The position numbers and the translations under genes are program-made. A DNA stretch of 64,000 nucleotides from the NCBI GenBank assembly GCA_964017185.1, contig OZ024874.1:33270721-33334720 (forward strand). The letters run 5' to 3'. Every line of letters begins with the position of its first letter. The stretch's first letter is position 1. This document shows positions 10,657-23,409 of the stretch, piece after piece. The DNA is from Rugalucina vietnamica. Lineage: Eukaryota > Mollusca > Bivalvia > Lucinida > Lucinidae. The notes below the pieces were generated by a model. That model was given only the letters and a program-made list of their open reading frames with translations. It had not been told where the DNA came from and did not search any database.

Positions 10657-13226
10657 TTGATGCTTCATGCCAAGTTTCAAAATCATAGGCCTCCTGGTTC
10701 TGAAGAAGAAGATTTTTTAAGATTTTTGTTATTTATTTCCATGGTGGCCATCTTGGTCATGTGACCATGACTATACATGCAAACTTTCATTCACTCTTCC
10801 TGAGTATGCTCCGCATAAAGTTTGGCTTTGATTGGCCAAGCGTCTTTAGAGAAGAAGATGTTTGAATATTTTGGTCATATATGTAAATAGCCCAGGGGCA
10901 GGGGCAGACAACTCCCTGGGCCTAAAATATTATCATAAGCAGGCTGCCCAGTGCATTTTGGTACAAAATATATATTTTGGGCTTAAAAAATAGGAAATTT
11001 ACATAAAAAATACAGGAGAAAAATAGGAAATTTTTGACCTAAAACTGACTTTTTTAATAACATGGAGCACCATAATTATGAACAAATAGCAGCAAGAAAG
11101 CAAATTTGACTGGTTTAATTTAAGTAATGGGTATGTTCCATTATTTTAACATCTACAAAAGTTGTATACCTGGGCTTTGAAAAAAAAGGACCCATCAATA
11201 AGTTGATTGTACATCCGGTCTATGTCTCGTATACGCAGTTGCCCCATTCCCCTATGATCATTTGCCATTAAGGAAAAAAAACAAATTTACAATAATATCA
11301 ATTTAGCTGTTATGAATTTTAAGAGAAATTAAAACATCTTTTTGATTACCATCAAATGACAGACAAAGTGACAAATTGTGCCCAGTGTCATATGTTTTAG
11401 ATCAGTTAAAACGCAATGATGCATATGTTGGGGACTGGGCAATACACATACAACTCTATCATGTTGTTTTGAACAGATTATGTTTGTAAATTTATAAGTT
11501 TATAGGACATTTTCAATAATTAGAATCAAACTCAATTCTTTCTAGTTTCAGCCTAGAGAAATGTGAAGTTGTAAAGCTAAATACATATGTAGGCAAACTT
11601 GCCAAGTCCATTTTCTTTCTATTCATTCCTGGAGAGAACAAAGTTCTTCCTAAATTTCATCACCACATTGAACCCTAAACAAAATTACCTCCTCAAAAAA
11701 CAATCACAAGTACTTTGTGATAAAAATGATGCACTAACACAGACAATTTTTCTGTATAAAATGCAGCTTTAGTAAGGTATAAGCAAATTCTTTGAAGAAA
11801 TAAATGTTCACAGTCAAATTTTGAATTTGCTTGTACATTTGAATGAAAGAAAAAACATCTGTGTAGTGTCTGTAATATAAAATACTAAGTTTTGCTCATG
11901 TTGCTTGCAACACTGTAAAGTTTATATTAAGAGAATCTTGCCAAATTTCTATTTAATTTCCATCTTTGTTAACAGAGTGGTTTCATGATTTGAACTTTCC
12001 AGCAAAACATATTTGAAGTAAAACACACTTGTTTTTAATAGCTTTCAGACAAATAGAAAATCTATTAAATAGATTAATACAGAAAATACTAATGAGACTC
12101 ATAGTCTATCTGGATCTTCCCACACAATGCAGATAACAATTACAATTGCTAGAGCTATACAAGTGGATATAGATATCCACTTGCATTGACATATAGGTCT
12201 CAATCATAATACAAGTAACTGAACTGAAAATCAATGCACCCTATGAGCAGAATTTTGAAAACTATAGGAATTTGATGAAAAATATAAGAATTTGGATCAA
12301 AATATAGGAAAATATAGGAAGCTCTGAAAATATAGGAAAAATAGGACAAATGGGAGTGCTGGGCAGCATTTGCTCATTCCTAGCAAGTTTTCTGCCATTA
12401 AATGACATTTTCCTATTTTCCCCCATTCAAAAGCATGGGCGACCTAAGTTGACCTTGCCGTAAGATAGGTCAAGGTCATTCCAATGTCATGATTTATATA
12501 AACTTTGTAGAGCTTCATTCCCAGATGTTTCATACCAAGTTTCGAAATCATAGGCCTTCTGGTTCTGAAGAAGAAGATTTTTAAATGTTTTTGCCATTTA
12601 TAGCCACGGCAGCCATCTTGGTCATGTGACCATGACCATTTATACAAACTTTCATTCCCTCTTCCTAAGGATGCTCGACATAAAGTTTGGTTTTGATTAG
12701 CCAAGCGGTTTCAGGGAAGAAGATGTTTGAATATTTAGGTCATATACAGGGGCAGACAACCCTCTGGGCCCAAAATATTTTCATAAACATAAATCTTCTG
12801 TCCTTTTGCTCATTCCTAGCAAGTTTTCTGCCATTAAATGACATCTTCCTATTGTTTCCCATTCAAATGCATGGACGACCTGTCAAGGTCATCCCAGGGT
12901 CATGATTTATACAAATTTTGTAGAACTCCATTGCCTGATGCTTCATGCTAAGTTTCAAAATCATAGGCCTTCTGGTTCTGGAGAAGATGATTTTTAAAGG
13001 TTTTTACTATTTATAGCCCTTGTGGCCATCTTGGTCATGTGACCTGGACCATTTATACAAACTTTCGTTCCCCCTTCCTAAGGATGCTCCACATGAAATT
13101 TGAATTTGATTGGCCAAGCCGTTTCAGAGAAGAAGATGATTGAAAAGTGTGAACGACAACGATGGACGACGGAGCATGGGTATACTATAAGCTCCCATGT
13201 GAGCCTTCGACTCAGGTGAGCCAAAA
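10657..13226 (+). mobile_element. type A element, 5' truncated, with a nested insertion
   Basis: It starts abruptly at TGATGCTTCATGCCAAG with no CCAGAGG head, carries type A modules and ends with a mutated tail hairpin (GCTCCCATGTGAGCC, then CTCAGGTGAGCCAAAAAG). An unrelated element (10937-12372) splits one module. The preceding 10446-10656 shows nothing recognisable. Confidence 0.7.
10937..12372. mobile_element. nested DNA element with CTGCCCAG inverted ends, 1.4 kb
   Basis: It interrupts a type A module between ..ATTATCATAA and TTGCTCATTCCTAGC; the intact order is seen at 12766-12820. Ends are AGGCTGCCCAGTGCATTTTG and, on the opposite strand, ATGCTGCCCAGCACTCCCAT. A shared AGCA flanks both ends and may be a short target duplication. 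Subterminal zones are rich in TATAGGAA-type motifs. No transposase frame; superfamily undetermined. Confidence 0.6.
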
Positions 13227-13397
13227 AGTGGGAACCCTGGACAAGGCCAACTCCTTTTTACATTTTTTTGTTCACATATAATTTTGAATCCACACACTAT
13301 AATGCCTCCACAAGAATAAGCTGTCTTAAGAAACGTATATCATGAAGGCAAGTTCATAATGATTTTCTTCAAAAGTAAAGAAGTAAGCTATGACTAA

Positions 13398-14916
13398 CCA
13401 GAGGACCAATGGTCCTGTAAACGCTCACCTGAGATCTGCTGCATATACCAAATAACATGTTTGAATATTATGGTTTTTAACCCCAGTGCAGGGGCAGATG
13501 AAGCCCTTGAGTCATTTTCTTTTTTCAGAATAATCAGTATTCTGTCCATTTGCCAATCTGCTGGCTTTTCCCTTCAAATGCCATTTAAACAGTTTTCCCC
13601 ATTCGAATGCATAGGCAACCAGTGTTGATCTTGCCATAAACTTGGTCAAGGTCATCACAGGGTCATGATTTATATATACATTGGAGTACTTTAGCCATCG
13701 ATGCTTCACACCAAGTTTTCTTGAAATCAGTCCATTGGTTTCAGAGAAGAAGATTTTTGAAGGGTTTTTACCATATATGGGCATAGCGGCCATCTTGGTC
13801 ATGTGACCTAAATTATTAATATACACATTGGTTCCCCCATCCTATGGATGCTTCACATAAAATTTGGCTTTAATTGGCCAAGCGATTTCAGAGGAGAAGA
13901 TGTTTGAATATTATGGTAATATACATGTATGCCCCTGGGGTGGGGCCATATAAGCCCTTGGGTCCAACTTTTTTTCAGAATCATTAATATTCAGTCGTAC
14001 TAACCATTTCCTGCAAGATTTTCACCTCAAATGACTTTTTAAAAGTTTCCCCAATTAAAATGCATAGGCGACCTATGTTGACCTTGTCGTAAAATAGGTC
14101 AAGGTCACCACAGGGTCATGATTTATATATACCTTGTAGTACTTTAGCCATCGATGCTTCATGCCAAGTTTCTTTGAAATCGGTCCACCAGTTCCGGAGA
14201 AGAAGATTTTTTTAAGGGTTTTTACCGTATATGGGCATGGTGGCCATCTCGGTCATGTGACCTAGATTATTTATATACACATTGATTTCCCTATTCTATA
14301 GATGCTTCACATAAAATTTGGCTTTGATTGGCCAAGTGGTTTCAGAGGAGAAGACGTTTGAATACTATGGAGATATACATGTATATTGCCCCGGGGTGGG
14401 GGCACATGAGCCCCTGAGGTCCAATTTTTTCAGAATCATTAACATTCAGTCCTACTGCCCATTTCCTGCAAGACTTTCACTTTCAATGACATTTTAAAAG
14501 TTTTCCCCATTCAAATGCATTGGCGACCTATGATGACATTGCCATAAAATAGGCCAAGGTCATCACAGGGTCATGATTAATATACATATTTGTAGTGCTT
14601 GAGCCATTAATGCTTCATGCCAAGTTTCGTTGAAATCGGTCCACCGGTTCTGGAGAAGAAGATTTTTGAAGGGTTTTTACCATATTTGGGCATGGCGGCC
14701 ATCTTGGTCATGTGACCTGGATTTCTTATATATACATTGGTTCCCCCTTCCTATAGATGCTTCATATAAAAATTGGCTTTGATTGGCCAACTGGTTTCAG
14801 AGAAGAAGATCTTTGAAAATGGTGGATGACGGACGGACGATGACGACGGACGGACACCGGAGCATGGGTATACTATAAACTCACCTGTGAGCCTTCGGCT
14901 CAGGTGAGCTAAAAAA
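13398..14916 (+). mobile_element. type B modular element (copy 1)
   Basis: The head CCAGAGGACCAATGG is followed by ACGCTCACCTGAGATCTGC (the type B variant, against CTGAAACCTGAG in type A). Modules carry TTTACCATATATGGGCATGG in place of TTGCTATTTATAGCCATGG. It ends in the GACGGACGG run and the GCTCACCTG..CAGGTGAGC hairpin plus AAAAA, only 61 bp from the donor of the cnk exon at 14977. Confidence 0.75.
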
Positions 14917-14976
14917 TTAACTTTTTTTCTTTTCAATCTTCTATTTCATCTCAAGCACCAAAAATAGAAGCGTTAC

Positions 14977-15056
14977 CTGTTTTTTGTTCTGGTCGTTTGA
15001 ATCCTCCAACTCTGTCTTTGTAGGAGATTGCAGCTAGCTGAAGTTTGTTCATCCAC
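14977..15056 (-). CDS. cnk: CNK, PH-domain C-terminal helix exon
   Basis: Acceptor CTTCTCAAG before GTGGATG, donor ..AAAACAG before GTAACG. The first G completes a Lys codon; then come WMNKLQLAAISYKDR and VGGFKRPEQKT, with one G left over. The leading Trp is the near-invariant Trp of the PH-domain C-terminal helix, matching MNRWLNRIN in vertebrate CNKSR2. This closes the PH fold, which in CNK proteins contributes to membrane recruitment. Phases join to 16725-16793 upstream and to 9241-9372 downstream. Confidence 0.9.
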
Positions 15057-15200
15057 CTTGAGAAGGAAAATCAAATAAATATATTACAAGAATTACACTG
15101 ATTAACTTGTAACAAAAGGCTGGACAGTTGGTTGATTTAATGCTTATTGTCCAAGGTCATGTCAAGACGATCATTTATCACAGCCACACTGTTCCTGTGC

Positions 15201-16352
15201 AAGCATCTTGGAGGCAGGTTACCAGTACTACAAAGAACTACATCTTGGAGGCAGGTTACCAGTATTACATAGAACTACATCTTGGAGGCAGGTTACCAGT
15301 ACTACATAGAACTATATCTTGGAGGCAGGTTACCAGTACTACATAGAACTACATCTTGGAGGCAGGTTACCAGTACTACATAGAACTACATCTTGGAGGC
15401 AGGTTACCAGTACTACATAGAACTACATCTTGGAGGCAGGTTACCAGTACTACATAGAACTACATCTTAGCGGCAGGTTACCAGTACTACATAGAACTAC
15501 ATCTTGGAGGCAGGTTACCAGTACTACATAGAACTACATCTTGGAGGCAGGTTACCAGTACTAAATAAACTACATCTTGGAGGCAGGTTACCAGTACTAC
15601 ATAGAACTTCAACTTGGAGGCAGGTTACCAGTACTAAATAGAACTACATCTTGGAGGCAGGTTACCAGTACTACACAGAACTACATCTTGGTGGCAGGTT
15701 ACCAGTACTACACAGAACTACATCCTGGAGGCAGGCTACCAGTACTACAAAGAACTACATCTTGGAGGCAGGCTACTAGTACTACATAGAACTACATCTT
15801 GGAGGCAGGTTACCAGCACTACAGAACTACATCTTGGAGGCAGGTTACCAGTACTACATAGAGATACATCTTGGAGGCAGGTTACCAGTACTACATAGAA
15901 CTACATCTTGGAGGCAGGTTACCAGTACTAAATAGAACTACATCTTGGAGGCAGGTTACCAGTACTACATAGAACTACATCTTGGAGGCAGGTTACCAGT
16001 ACTACATAGAACTACATCTTGGAGGCAGGTTACCAGTACTACACAAAACTACATCTTAGCGGCAGGTTACCAGTACTACACAGAACTACATCCTGGAGGC
16101 AGGCTACCAGTACTACACAGAACTACATCTTGGAGGCAGGCTACTAGTACTATATAGAACTACATCTTGGAGGCAGGTTACCAGCACTACACAGAACTAC
16201 ATCTTAGAGGCAGGTTACCAGTACTACATAGAACTACATCTTGGAGGCAGGTTACCAGTACTACATAGAACTACATCTTAGAGGCAGGTTACCAGTACTA
16301 CATAGAACTACATCTTGGAGGCAGGTTACCAGTACTACATAGAACTACTTTC
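15201..16352. repeat. 37-bp minisatellite, about 31 copies, with higher-order structure
   Basis: Unit of 37 bp: AACTACATCTTGGAGGCAGG then TTACCAGTACTACATAG. Variant units recur in the same order about 368 bp apart (GGCTACTAGT at 15771 and 16139; CCAGCACTAC about 15810 and 16178), so a block of ten units was itself duplicated. It lies in a cnk intron. Open frames across it are period artefacts. Confidence 0.95.
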
Positions 16353-16724
16353 ATGACCAAATAGAGCATAAGATGTGAGGATTGATGGCTCTTCTGCTTT
16401 GTTATGAATGAACAAGAGCAACTTGATGCCTTAAAAATCATCTCTCTGACATCAATTATCACCTCAAGAAGACATTGTACAAATAATGACCACTTGGCTC
16501 AGAAAATATGTAAATTAAGTACTTTAAGACTTTTAGTACTAGGCCCTGTTGGTATGAAACTTTTTTTCATGTTCAAATAAGCCAACATGGAATTTAGTTT
16601 TTTCACACCTTAATTTTGGTGTGGGGATTTCGCTCAGATTGCACCATTTCCTGAATACTGCTTACTTTTACCTTTTCTTATACCCTCAGGGCCAGATATA
16701 TGCATACATGAGAATTTCACTAAC

Positions 16725-16793
16725 TTGCTCATGTCATCTTGTCTCTCTGAAGCAAAGTAGAAACTTGTCCCTAGATTGTGGATCTTGAAGGCA
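16725..16793 (-). CDS. cnk: CNK, PH-domain middle exon
   Basis: A 69-bp exon with acceptor GTTTCAG before TGCCTTC and donor ..GAGCAA before GTTAGT. One base completes a Phe codon, followed by AFKIHNLGTSFYFAS and ERQDDMS, and two bases of the Lys codon that precedes the conserved Trp. It aligns with vertebrate CNKSR2 YAFKACHPKIKSFYFAAE and HLDDMNRW. A single conserved A-F-K..F-Y-F-A signature in so short an exon, with both phases correct, makes the call firm. A 17-kb repeat-filled intron separates it from the preceding exon. Confidence 0.9.
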
Positions 16794-17309
16794 CTGAAAC
16801 AAGTACAGAACAATCGGTTAACACTCAGTATAACAATCCATCAAAGTGACTATAATGATTTAGCAAACTAACAAAATTGTTTTTATCAACCTTCTCCTAA
16901 TCAAATATGTTGGCATAAATTATGTTGAGGTGAAGTGAATGATTTTCACTTTATAACAATTCCAGACAATGACTTAAACTTTAGAGAAAGAAGCCACACT
17001 ACGATGTGTAAATATAAAAGACTGTGACTGGAAGGTGTATGCCTGCATTAATAATAAGACATATGACCCTTCAGCTCAACTAACAAACTAACATAAACAT
17101 ACACTATATTAACAATTATGAAATGTTAATGTAAACAATACCATGGCTCTGATCCTTTATGCTATGTTAGACTATTTTTGTGTAAATACATGTAATGTTT
17201 ACATACTGTTTACAATGTTAACTATTAAACTGTTCATACTGGTCATTTAAATATTCAAAATACTATACATCATGTATCATAGGTCCCATTATTAAGATGC
17301 AGGCATATT
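16794..17309 (-). other. cnk: start of the 17-kb cnk intron, no feature
   Basis: AT-rich unique sequence with nothing recognisable. The whole intron runs 16794-33848; its repeats are listed separately. Confidence 0.5.
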
Positions 17310-17830
17310 GCACCTTCATTTGTTCGAGATTATCTGCCATGGTTGAAAGATCCATTTATTATTTAGGAAATTTCGTCAGATTGGCGATCCGGGTTCGAAT
17401 CCCATCAGAGACATGGGATTTTTTTCCAAACTATGCATCATTTCTTATTAAGGAAATATTGTCGGATTAAACCAAATGAGTCATACAGTCATAAAAATGA
17501 CCTTATCCTAATCATAAGTGATTACTTTCTTGAAATAGGGGGATTGTTATGTCCCATTGCACCTTCATTCCTTCGAGATTATCTGCCGTGGTTGGAAGGT
17601 CAAGTTGGCAGATCACATGATGCATAGCTTCTATAAATAGCACAGCTATTCCATACAACGTATCATATAAGTACAATCTCTGACATACTGTATAAGGGAG
17701 TCGACTCTTTGGCTCATTGGTTAGAGCACTGGATATTCTACCCTGGAAATCCGGGTTCAAATCCCATCAGGGACATGGATTTTTTTTCAAACTATGCATC
17801 AATTCTTATTTACGAATTTTCATTTTCGTA
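17310..17830 (+). mobile_element. two tRNA-derived SINE-like copies
   Basis: The second copy has a perfect A box TGGCTCATTGG (17710-17720) and B box GGTTCAAATCC (17754-17764), then CCATCAGGGACATGG and a T-run. The first has only the B box GGTTCGAATCC (17392-17402) with the same CCATCAGAGACATGG continuation. Both are preceded by GTTCGAGATTATCTGCC or its TTCGAGATTATCTGCC variant. The 5' and 3' ends of the tRNA-like part do not pair as an acceptor stem, so this is a SINE, not a tRNA gene. Confidence 0.6.
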
Positions 17831-17926
17831 AGAACATGTACATATAGTAAGAGTCAAGTCATGGTAAAGTAAGTTTGTATTTTTTGTGTAACACTAAATG
17901 ATGATTGCTTCCCTTTCATTATATTT

Positions 17927-18875
17927 CCAAATTTTTTCAGAATCATTAATATTCAGTCCTACTGCCCATTTCCTACAAGACTTTCACTTTAAATGACATT
18001 TTAAAAGTTTTCCCCATTCAAATGCATTGGCGACCTATGTTGACCTTGCTGTAAAATAGGTCAAGGTCATCCAAAGGTCATAATTTATAAACACATTTTA
18101 GTACTTCAGTCCCCGATGCTTCATGCCAAGTTTTGTTGAAATCAGTCCATTGGTTCAGGAGAAGAAGAATTTTTAAGGGTTTTTACCATATATGGGCATA
18201 GCGGCCATCATGGTCATGTGACCTGGATTATTTATAAACACATTGATTTCCCCTTCCCATAGATGCTTTCTATAAAATTGGGCTTTGATTGGCCAAGTGG
18301 TTTCAGAGAAGAAGATCTTTGAATATTTTTGTAATATACATGTATATTGCCCCGGGGTGGGGGCAGACCAACCCCTGGGGTCCAATTTTTTTTTTTCAGA
18401 ATTACCTACCTTCAGTCCATTTTCCCATTTCCTGCAAGATTTGCCTTTCAAATTACATTTTAAAAATTTTCCTCATTCAAACGCATGGGCGATCTATGTT
18501 GACCTTGCTGTAAAATAGGTCAAGGTCATCCAAAGGTCATAATTTATAAACACATTGTAGTACTCTAATCCCCGAAGCTTCATGCCATGTTTCGTTGAAA
18601 TCGGTCCAGTAGTTCTGGAGAAGAAGAATTTTGAAGGGTTTTTACCATATATGGGCATGGCGGCCATCTTGGTCATGTGACCTGGATTATTTATAAACAC
18701 ATTGGTTCCCCCTTCCTATAGATGCTTCATATAAAATTTGGCTTTGATTGGCCCAGCGGTTTCAGAGAAGAAGATCTTTGAAAATGGTGGACGACGACGG
18801 ACGACGGACGGACGCCGGATCATGGCCATCCTATAAGCTCACCTTGTGAGCCTAACTGCTCAGGTGAGCTAAAAA
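17927..18875 (+). mobile_element. type B element, 5' truncated
   Basis: It begins inside a module (TTTTTTCAGAATCATTAATA), carries two type B module repeats and the full tail (ATCATGGCCATCC, hairpin, AAAAA). A type E copy follows directly. Confidence 0.7.
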
Positions 18876-19826
18876 TTGTCTATGTTCACAAAGCTGCAAA
18901 TTTGTTAAAAATTATTTTTCCAAAATAATATTTCTTCATGCACATGTCCAGTGTGTCTGTATCGTGATGGCAAAGTATCAAATGGCTCCAGCAAAAACTG
19001 TGGTAGGAGTTGATCGGCCCGTAGAGGTACTACCATGGAACCCATGTTGGAAACAATGCACAAAAATTGTCTAAGTTCACAAAGCTGCAAATTTGTTAAA
19101 AATTATTTTTCCAAAATAATATTTCTTCATGCACATGTCCAGTGTGTCTGTATTGTGATGGCAAAGTATCAAATGGCTCCAGCAAAAACTGTGGTAGGAG
19201 TTGATCGGCCCGTATAGCCACTACCATAGCACATGCACATCCCCTGTAATAGAAAATGCTCATGAAAAATTGTCTATGTTCTCTCAGTTGTAATTTTGTC
19301 AAAAATTATTTTTTCACTATCAAACTAGTTCATGCAAATGTCAAACATGTCACCATTGTATTGGTAAAATTTCAGAGTTATTCATGGAAAACTGTGGTAG
19401 GAGTTGATCGGCCCATGAAGGCACTATACATATGCATTTAAACACAGCCATTAAGAATTACAAAGGGAAATAACTCTCTCAGAACTGGCCCCTAGCCCCT
19501 TATGTTTTATCATAATATTTGCCCCATCAATATGTGTGTGTGTGCAAGGTTTCATGAAATTCCCGCTAAGGGGCTTCAAGATATTAAAGAATATGCATAT
19601 AAACACAGCCATTAAGAATTACAAAGGGAAATAGCTCTCACAAAACTGGCCCCTAGCCCCTTATGTTTTATCATAATATTTGCCCCATCGATATGTATGT
19701 GTGTGCAAGGTTTCACGAAATTCCGGCTAAGGGGCTTCAAGATATTAAGGAAACAAAGTGTTACGGACGGACGGACAACGCGAAAACAGTATACCGCCCT
19801 TATAACTTCGTTATAGCGGGGGTATA
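18876..19826 (+). repeat. type E tandem-module repeat with terminal hairpin
   Basis: Modules of about 187 bp (18880, 19067, 19260), the first two nearly identical, then two copies of an ACAGCCATTAAGAATTAC, GGCCCCTAGCCCC and TTTCATGAAATTCC block. It ends with GTTACGGACGGACGG and a 37-nt hairpin at 19790-19826 (arms TATACCGCCCTTATAAC and GTTATAGCGGGGGTATA, loop TTC). Compare the hairpin at 5036-5072. Confidence 0.75.
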
Positions 19827-21474
19827 AATAGAAACACATACAAAGAAGTACTCTTGCAACTCTCTCTCCTTCAAGCACACCAAAACATACTTGGTGCACT
19901 GGCTGCTAAGGAATAGAAGGATAAGATCTTGTTGGGTGCGCTCCTAGCTATGACGTGCAACAAAATGTAAACAAAACATACACTACTTGGATCGATCGAT
20001 AATTATTTTTTAGTACAGAACGGTATAAAAAATCTACGAATGCTATTTTGTCACTTATTTATCATTGTTAGACAGCACCAAAACAGTTTGTAACATTACT
20101 TGATGTTTTTGGGGGTTATTTGTTCCCTCCTTCGAAACATGTGTTTCAACACGGTCAAGAACGGCAAAATACAACTAAAAATTGGGCAATTCGCTGTTAA
20201 ATATCATGTTTTTGTGATTGTTCCGCAACAAATATGTAGTTATAAATTAAATAAATTACAACTGATGTCTGTCTCAGTCTTCACTTTTCTTAGGGTTCAA
20301 CATTTATTTTTCGAAGGGAAGAAAAAAATGGTTAATCATTAAAATAAGAAGGATTTATTTCAAGATATGTTTGAAAACCTCTGCCTGTTTTATGATATTT
20401 AACATTCCCTGTACAGCATTTTAGATGAAAGCAAACAAAAAAAAAAAAAAAAAAAAAAAAAAAGAAGCAAATTACAGTATTCGCAATGTTTTAAAGTCTA
20501 AGTTTTATCATGAACAGGAATACCATACATGTGAATTACAGTGTTTTATATTGCATGTTTGTTGCAAAAATGTTTGTATTTTGATATATACCAAGTATTC
20601 TCACTGCAAACATCACAAATCAATTTTGGATTTTTTTCATTTTCCTTGAGAGGGGTTGTCTATATGTATTAACTGGGTTAACTATTTTTAACATTATCAC
20701 TCACTAAAACCATGAGCAAAAGGAAAACCAAGGTATATTTAAGGCTTTAGAATATGCAGATTCTCGTTTGTTTGTTTTTTCTTGCACACCACTGTAAGTC
20801 AAAAACCCTTCAATAAAACTTGATTTGTAGAGGTAAAAACCATACAAAGATGACGAGACACTGTGATAATTAAATTGTTAAATGTAGAACTCGAGAGAGA
20901 AACTGAAATACAGGTGCTTTTAATGTCGATTATTTTGCTATCATTCTAATGATTAAATGCGTGACCGAAATTTTGACACAGCTTTTAGCCACATATTCAT
21001 AGAATGCAGCGGTCAATGGCAAGGAAAGTGTCCACAGAACTTATACAATGTTAAAATCATCTGTTCGCTGCCTTGCCGTCCGTTCGTAATGACGCAATTA
21101 GCGGGGATCTAAAAATATCCCTATGACTGACCCATATTTTCTTCATGTACAATGCAATCTCAACATACATTTTGGAGGAGGGAATAAAAATCACGATTAT
21201 AAGGAGACAAATCTGGAAATCCTTTGAGATACGATAAGATCAATTTATAACTAACAAAATTGCATTGAGAAAATTTTAATAACTTTCTCCAGGTGAAAAT
21301 GAATTACTTGGAAACGCGAGCTGTGAAAGTTTGTTTACCTTTTACTGCACCTCACACGCAAAACCGGAAGGATGTGAATCGGATTTCTTTTCTTAACTGC
21401 GGTTACGCATTTAACTGTTTGGTAGCCGTGTATGAGCTATAAAAACGAATATGATGATGATGATCCGCTAAAAA
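19827..21474 (-). other. cnk: cnk intron segment, unique, with poly(A) run
   Basis: No gene recognised. 20436-20463 is an A-run with no SINE or LINE body attached. Small open frames here have no supporting features. Confidence 0.5.
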
Positions 21475-22993
21475 CCAGAGGACAAATGGTCCTGAGAACA
21501 CTCACCTGAAGTCTGATCTTGGAGCATTTAGTCATCATGAAATGACCTTGACCTTGAATACTCACATACCTTTATTGACTTCATAAGTTGTCTGCATCTG
21601 CCAAATTTCAGGTTTCAGGCTGCAATAGTTTCCAAAATATCCATTGTTTTCACATTTTTCCCATATAAAAGCCAATTTCCAAAACTGACCTTGCCATGAA
21701 ATAGGTCAAGGTAATCATTGGGTCATCATTACTTTTGAACAAACTGTGATGGGCTAAGGTCCCTGATGCTACATACCAAGCTTCAGTAATATTGGCCAGC
21801 CGGTTCTGGAGAAGAAGATATTTTTTAGCATTTGTTAGCATGGCAGCCATAATGAGCATGCAAAGTAAGAATAGTATAGCGGGACCAGAAATCGATGCAA
21901 TTAAATAAAAAAGTCCCAACATAGACACAAGGTGGGAAAGAAAACACATAAAACATAAACATTTTTTTCTGATTTCACGAACCAAATTTAATTCTCCCAT
22001 GTAGAGGCTTCATTCATAGGTTACTGAGAAAAACAAGTCTATAATTTTGATATTTCAATGACCTTGGCCCAGGTCAAGAGTTGACCCTGACCTTAATTAA
22101 TTGCATACCTTCATTAGTATTCTGCTTCTGCCAACTTTCAGGTCTCAGACTGCAAAAGTTTCGGAACTATCCGTTGTTTTCACTTTTCCAATGTAAATAA
22201 CTGACCTTGCCGTAAAATTGGTCAAGGTCGACCTAGGGCCATCATTTGAACAAAACAACTATGATGGGCTGGAGTCCCAGCACTACATACCAAGTTTCAT
22301 GAAAATCGGCCCAGCACTTCAGAAGATTTTTTGCATTTGTGAGCATGGTGGCCCTGTCGAGCATTAGACCCAGATTTCCTGCACAAAATTTTCTTCCTCC
22401 TATGCATGGAGGCTCCACATAAAACTTTACTTTCATAGGATCAGTGATTTCTGAGAAAAAAAATCTTAATTTTGATATTTAAATGACCTTGGGTCAAGGT
22501 CAAGAAATGACTTTGACCATAATTAATTACATACCTTCAATGACTCTAGCAACTTTCAAGTCTCAGGCTGATATAGTTTCCAAAATATCCATTGTTTTTG
22601 CCTTTTTCCATGTGAAAGCCTATGTTTCCAAAATTAACCTTGCCATAAAATAGGTCAAGGTCATCCCAGAGTCATCATTTGAGCAAAATATGATGGGCTG
22701 GAGTCCCTGATGTTCCATACCAAGTTTAGTGGAAATCGGCCCACCATTCTGCAGAAAAAGATTTTTGAATGGTTTTTACCATATATGGGTGTGGCTGCCA
22801 TCTTGGTCATGTGACCAAGATATTGCGAATAAAATTTCAATGACACTACCGTAGGAGGCTCCACATAAAATTTCAACTTGATCAGCTAAGCAGTTTCAGA
22901 GAAGATCTTTGAAATTGTGGACAACGGATGGACGACGGATCATGCCAGAACACTATATGCTCACTTTGAGCCTTCTGCTCAGGTGAGCTATAA
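21475..22993 (+). mobile_element. type C modular element (copy 1, diverged)
   Basis: Head CCAGAGGACAAATGGTCC, then CTCACCTGAAGTCTGATCTTGG, the type C form. Modules contain GTTGTCTGCATCTGCC, TTTCAGGTTTCAGGCTGC, ACCAAGTTTCATGAAAATCG and GTGACC. The tail is GAGCCTTCTGCTCAGGTGAGC, then TATAAA in place of AAAAA. More diverged than the later type C copies. Confidence 0.7.
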
Positions 22994-23409
22994 AGGCTTC
23001 ACAATCCATAATATTTACATTTTTATTGCAGTCGCCCTAGATGAAAGTATCTTTCTTGATGTTCTTCATTTCCCAATGAAAAACATTAAGCCATGTGATC
23101 TAGATGCCAGGCCTATGGGCGGGGCGACGTCAAAACCCATCCAGTGACATTGTTTGTTTACTCTTGCTGTCGTGACGTTGGTCGCGTATCGCCATGACTT
23201 TAGGCGTGAAAATTTGACGTTTTGGCTGTTCCAAAATTACGTTAAATCGGATTTATTGTCAAATAACATGAAAATGAACGGTGATATGCGCAATTAAAAA
23301 TCTGAACCTTGATTGATAATATAAAATGTAAATATAAGTATTGAAATTCAGATTTTAGCTTTCACTGGATGATGAAAAACATTAGGCTGTTTTAATGTCT
23401 GTGAAGCCT
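22994..23409. mobile_element. MITE-like element with AGGCTTCACA ends
   Basis: Ends are AGGCTTCACAATCCATAA and (reverse complement of the right) AGGCTTCACAGACATTAA. The right subterminal part matches 5680-5760 in another intron, so it is a repeat family. It abuts the tail of the type C element. No coding frame. Confidence 0.45.

Noticed and set aside
17698..17775. tRNA gene
   Set aside because: A and B boxes are perfect but the ends do not pair as an acceptor stem, and a diverged partner lies upstream; a SINE head is the better reading.
20425..20649. open frame beginning with a Lys run
   Set aside because: It is an A-run translated; no further support.
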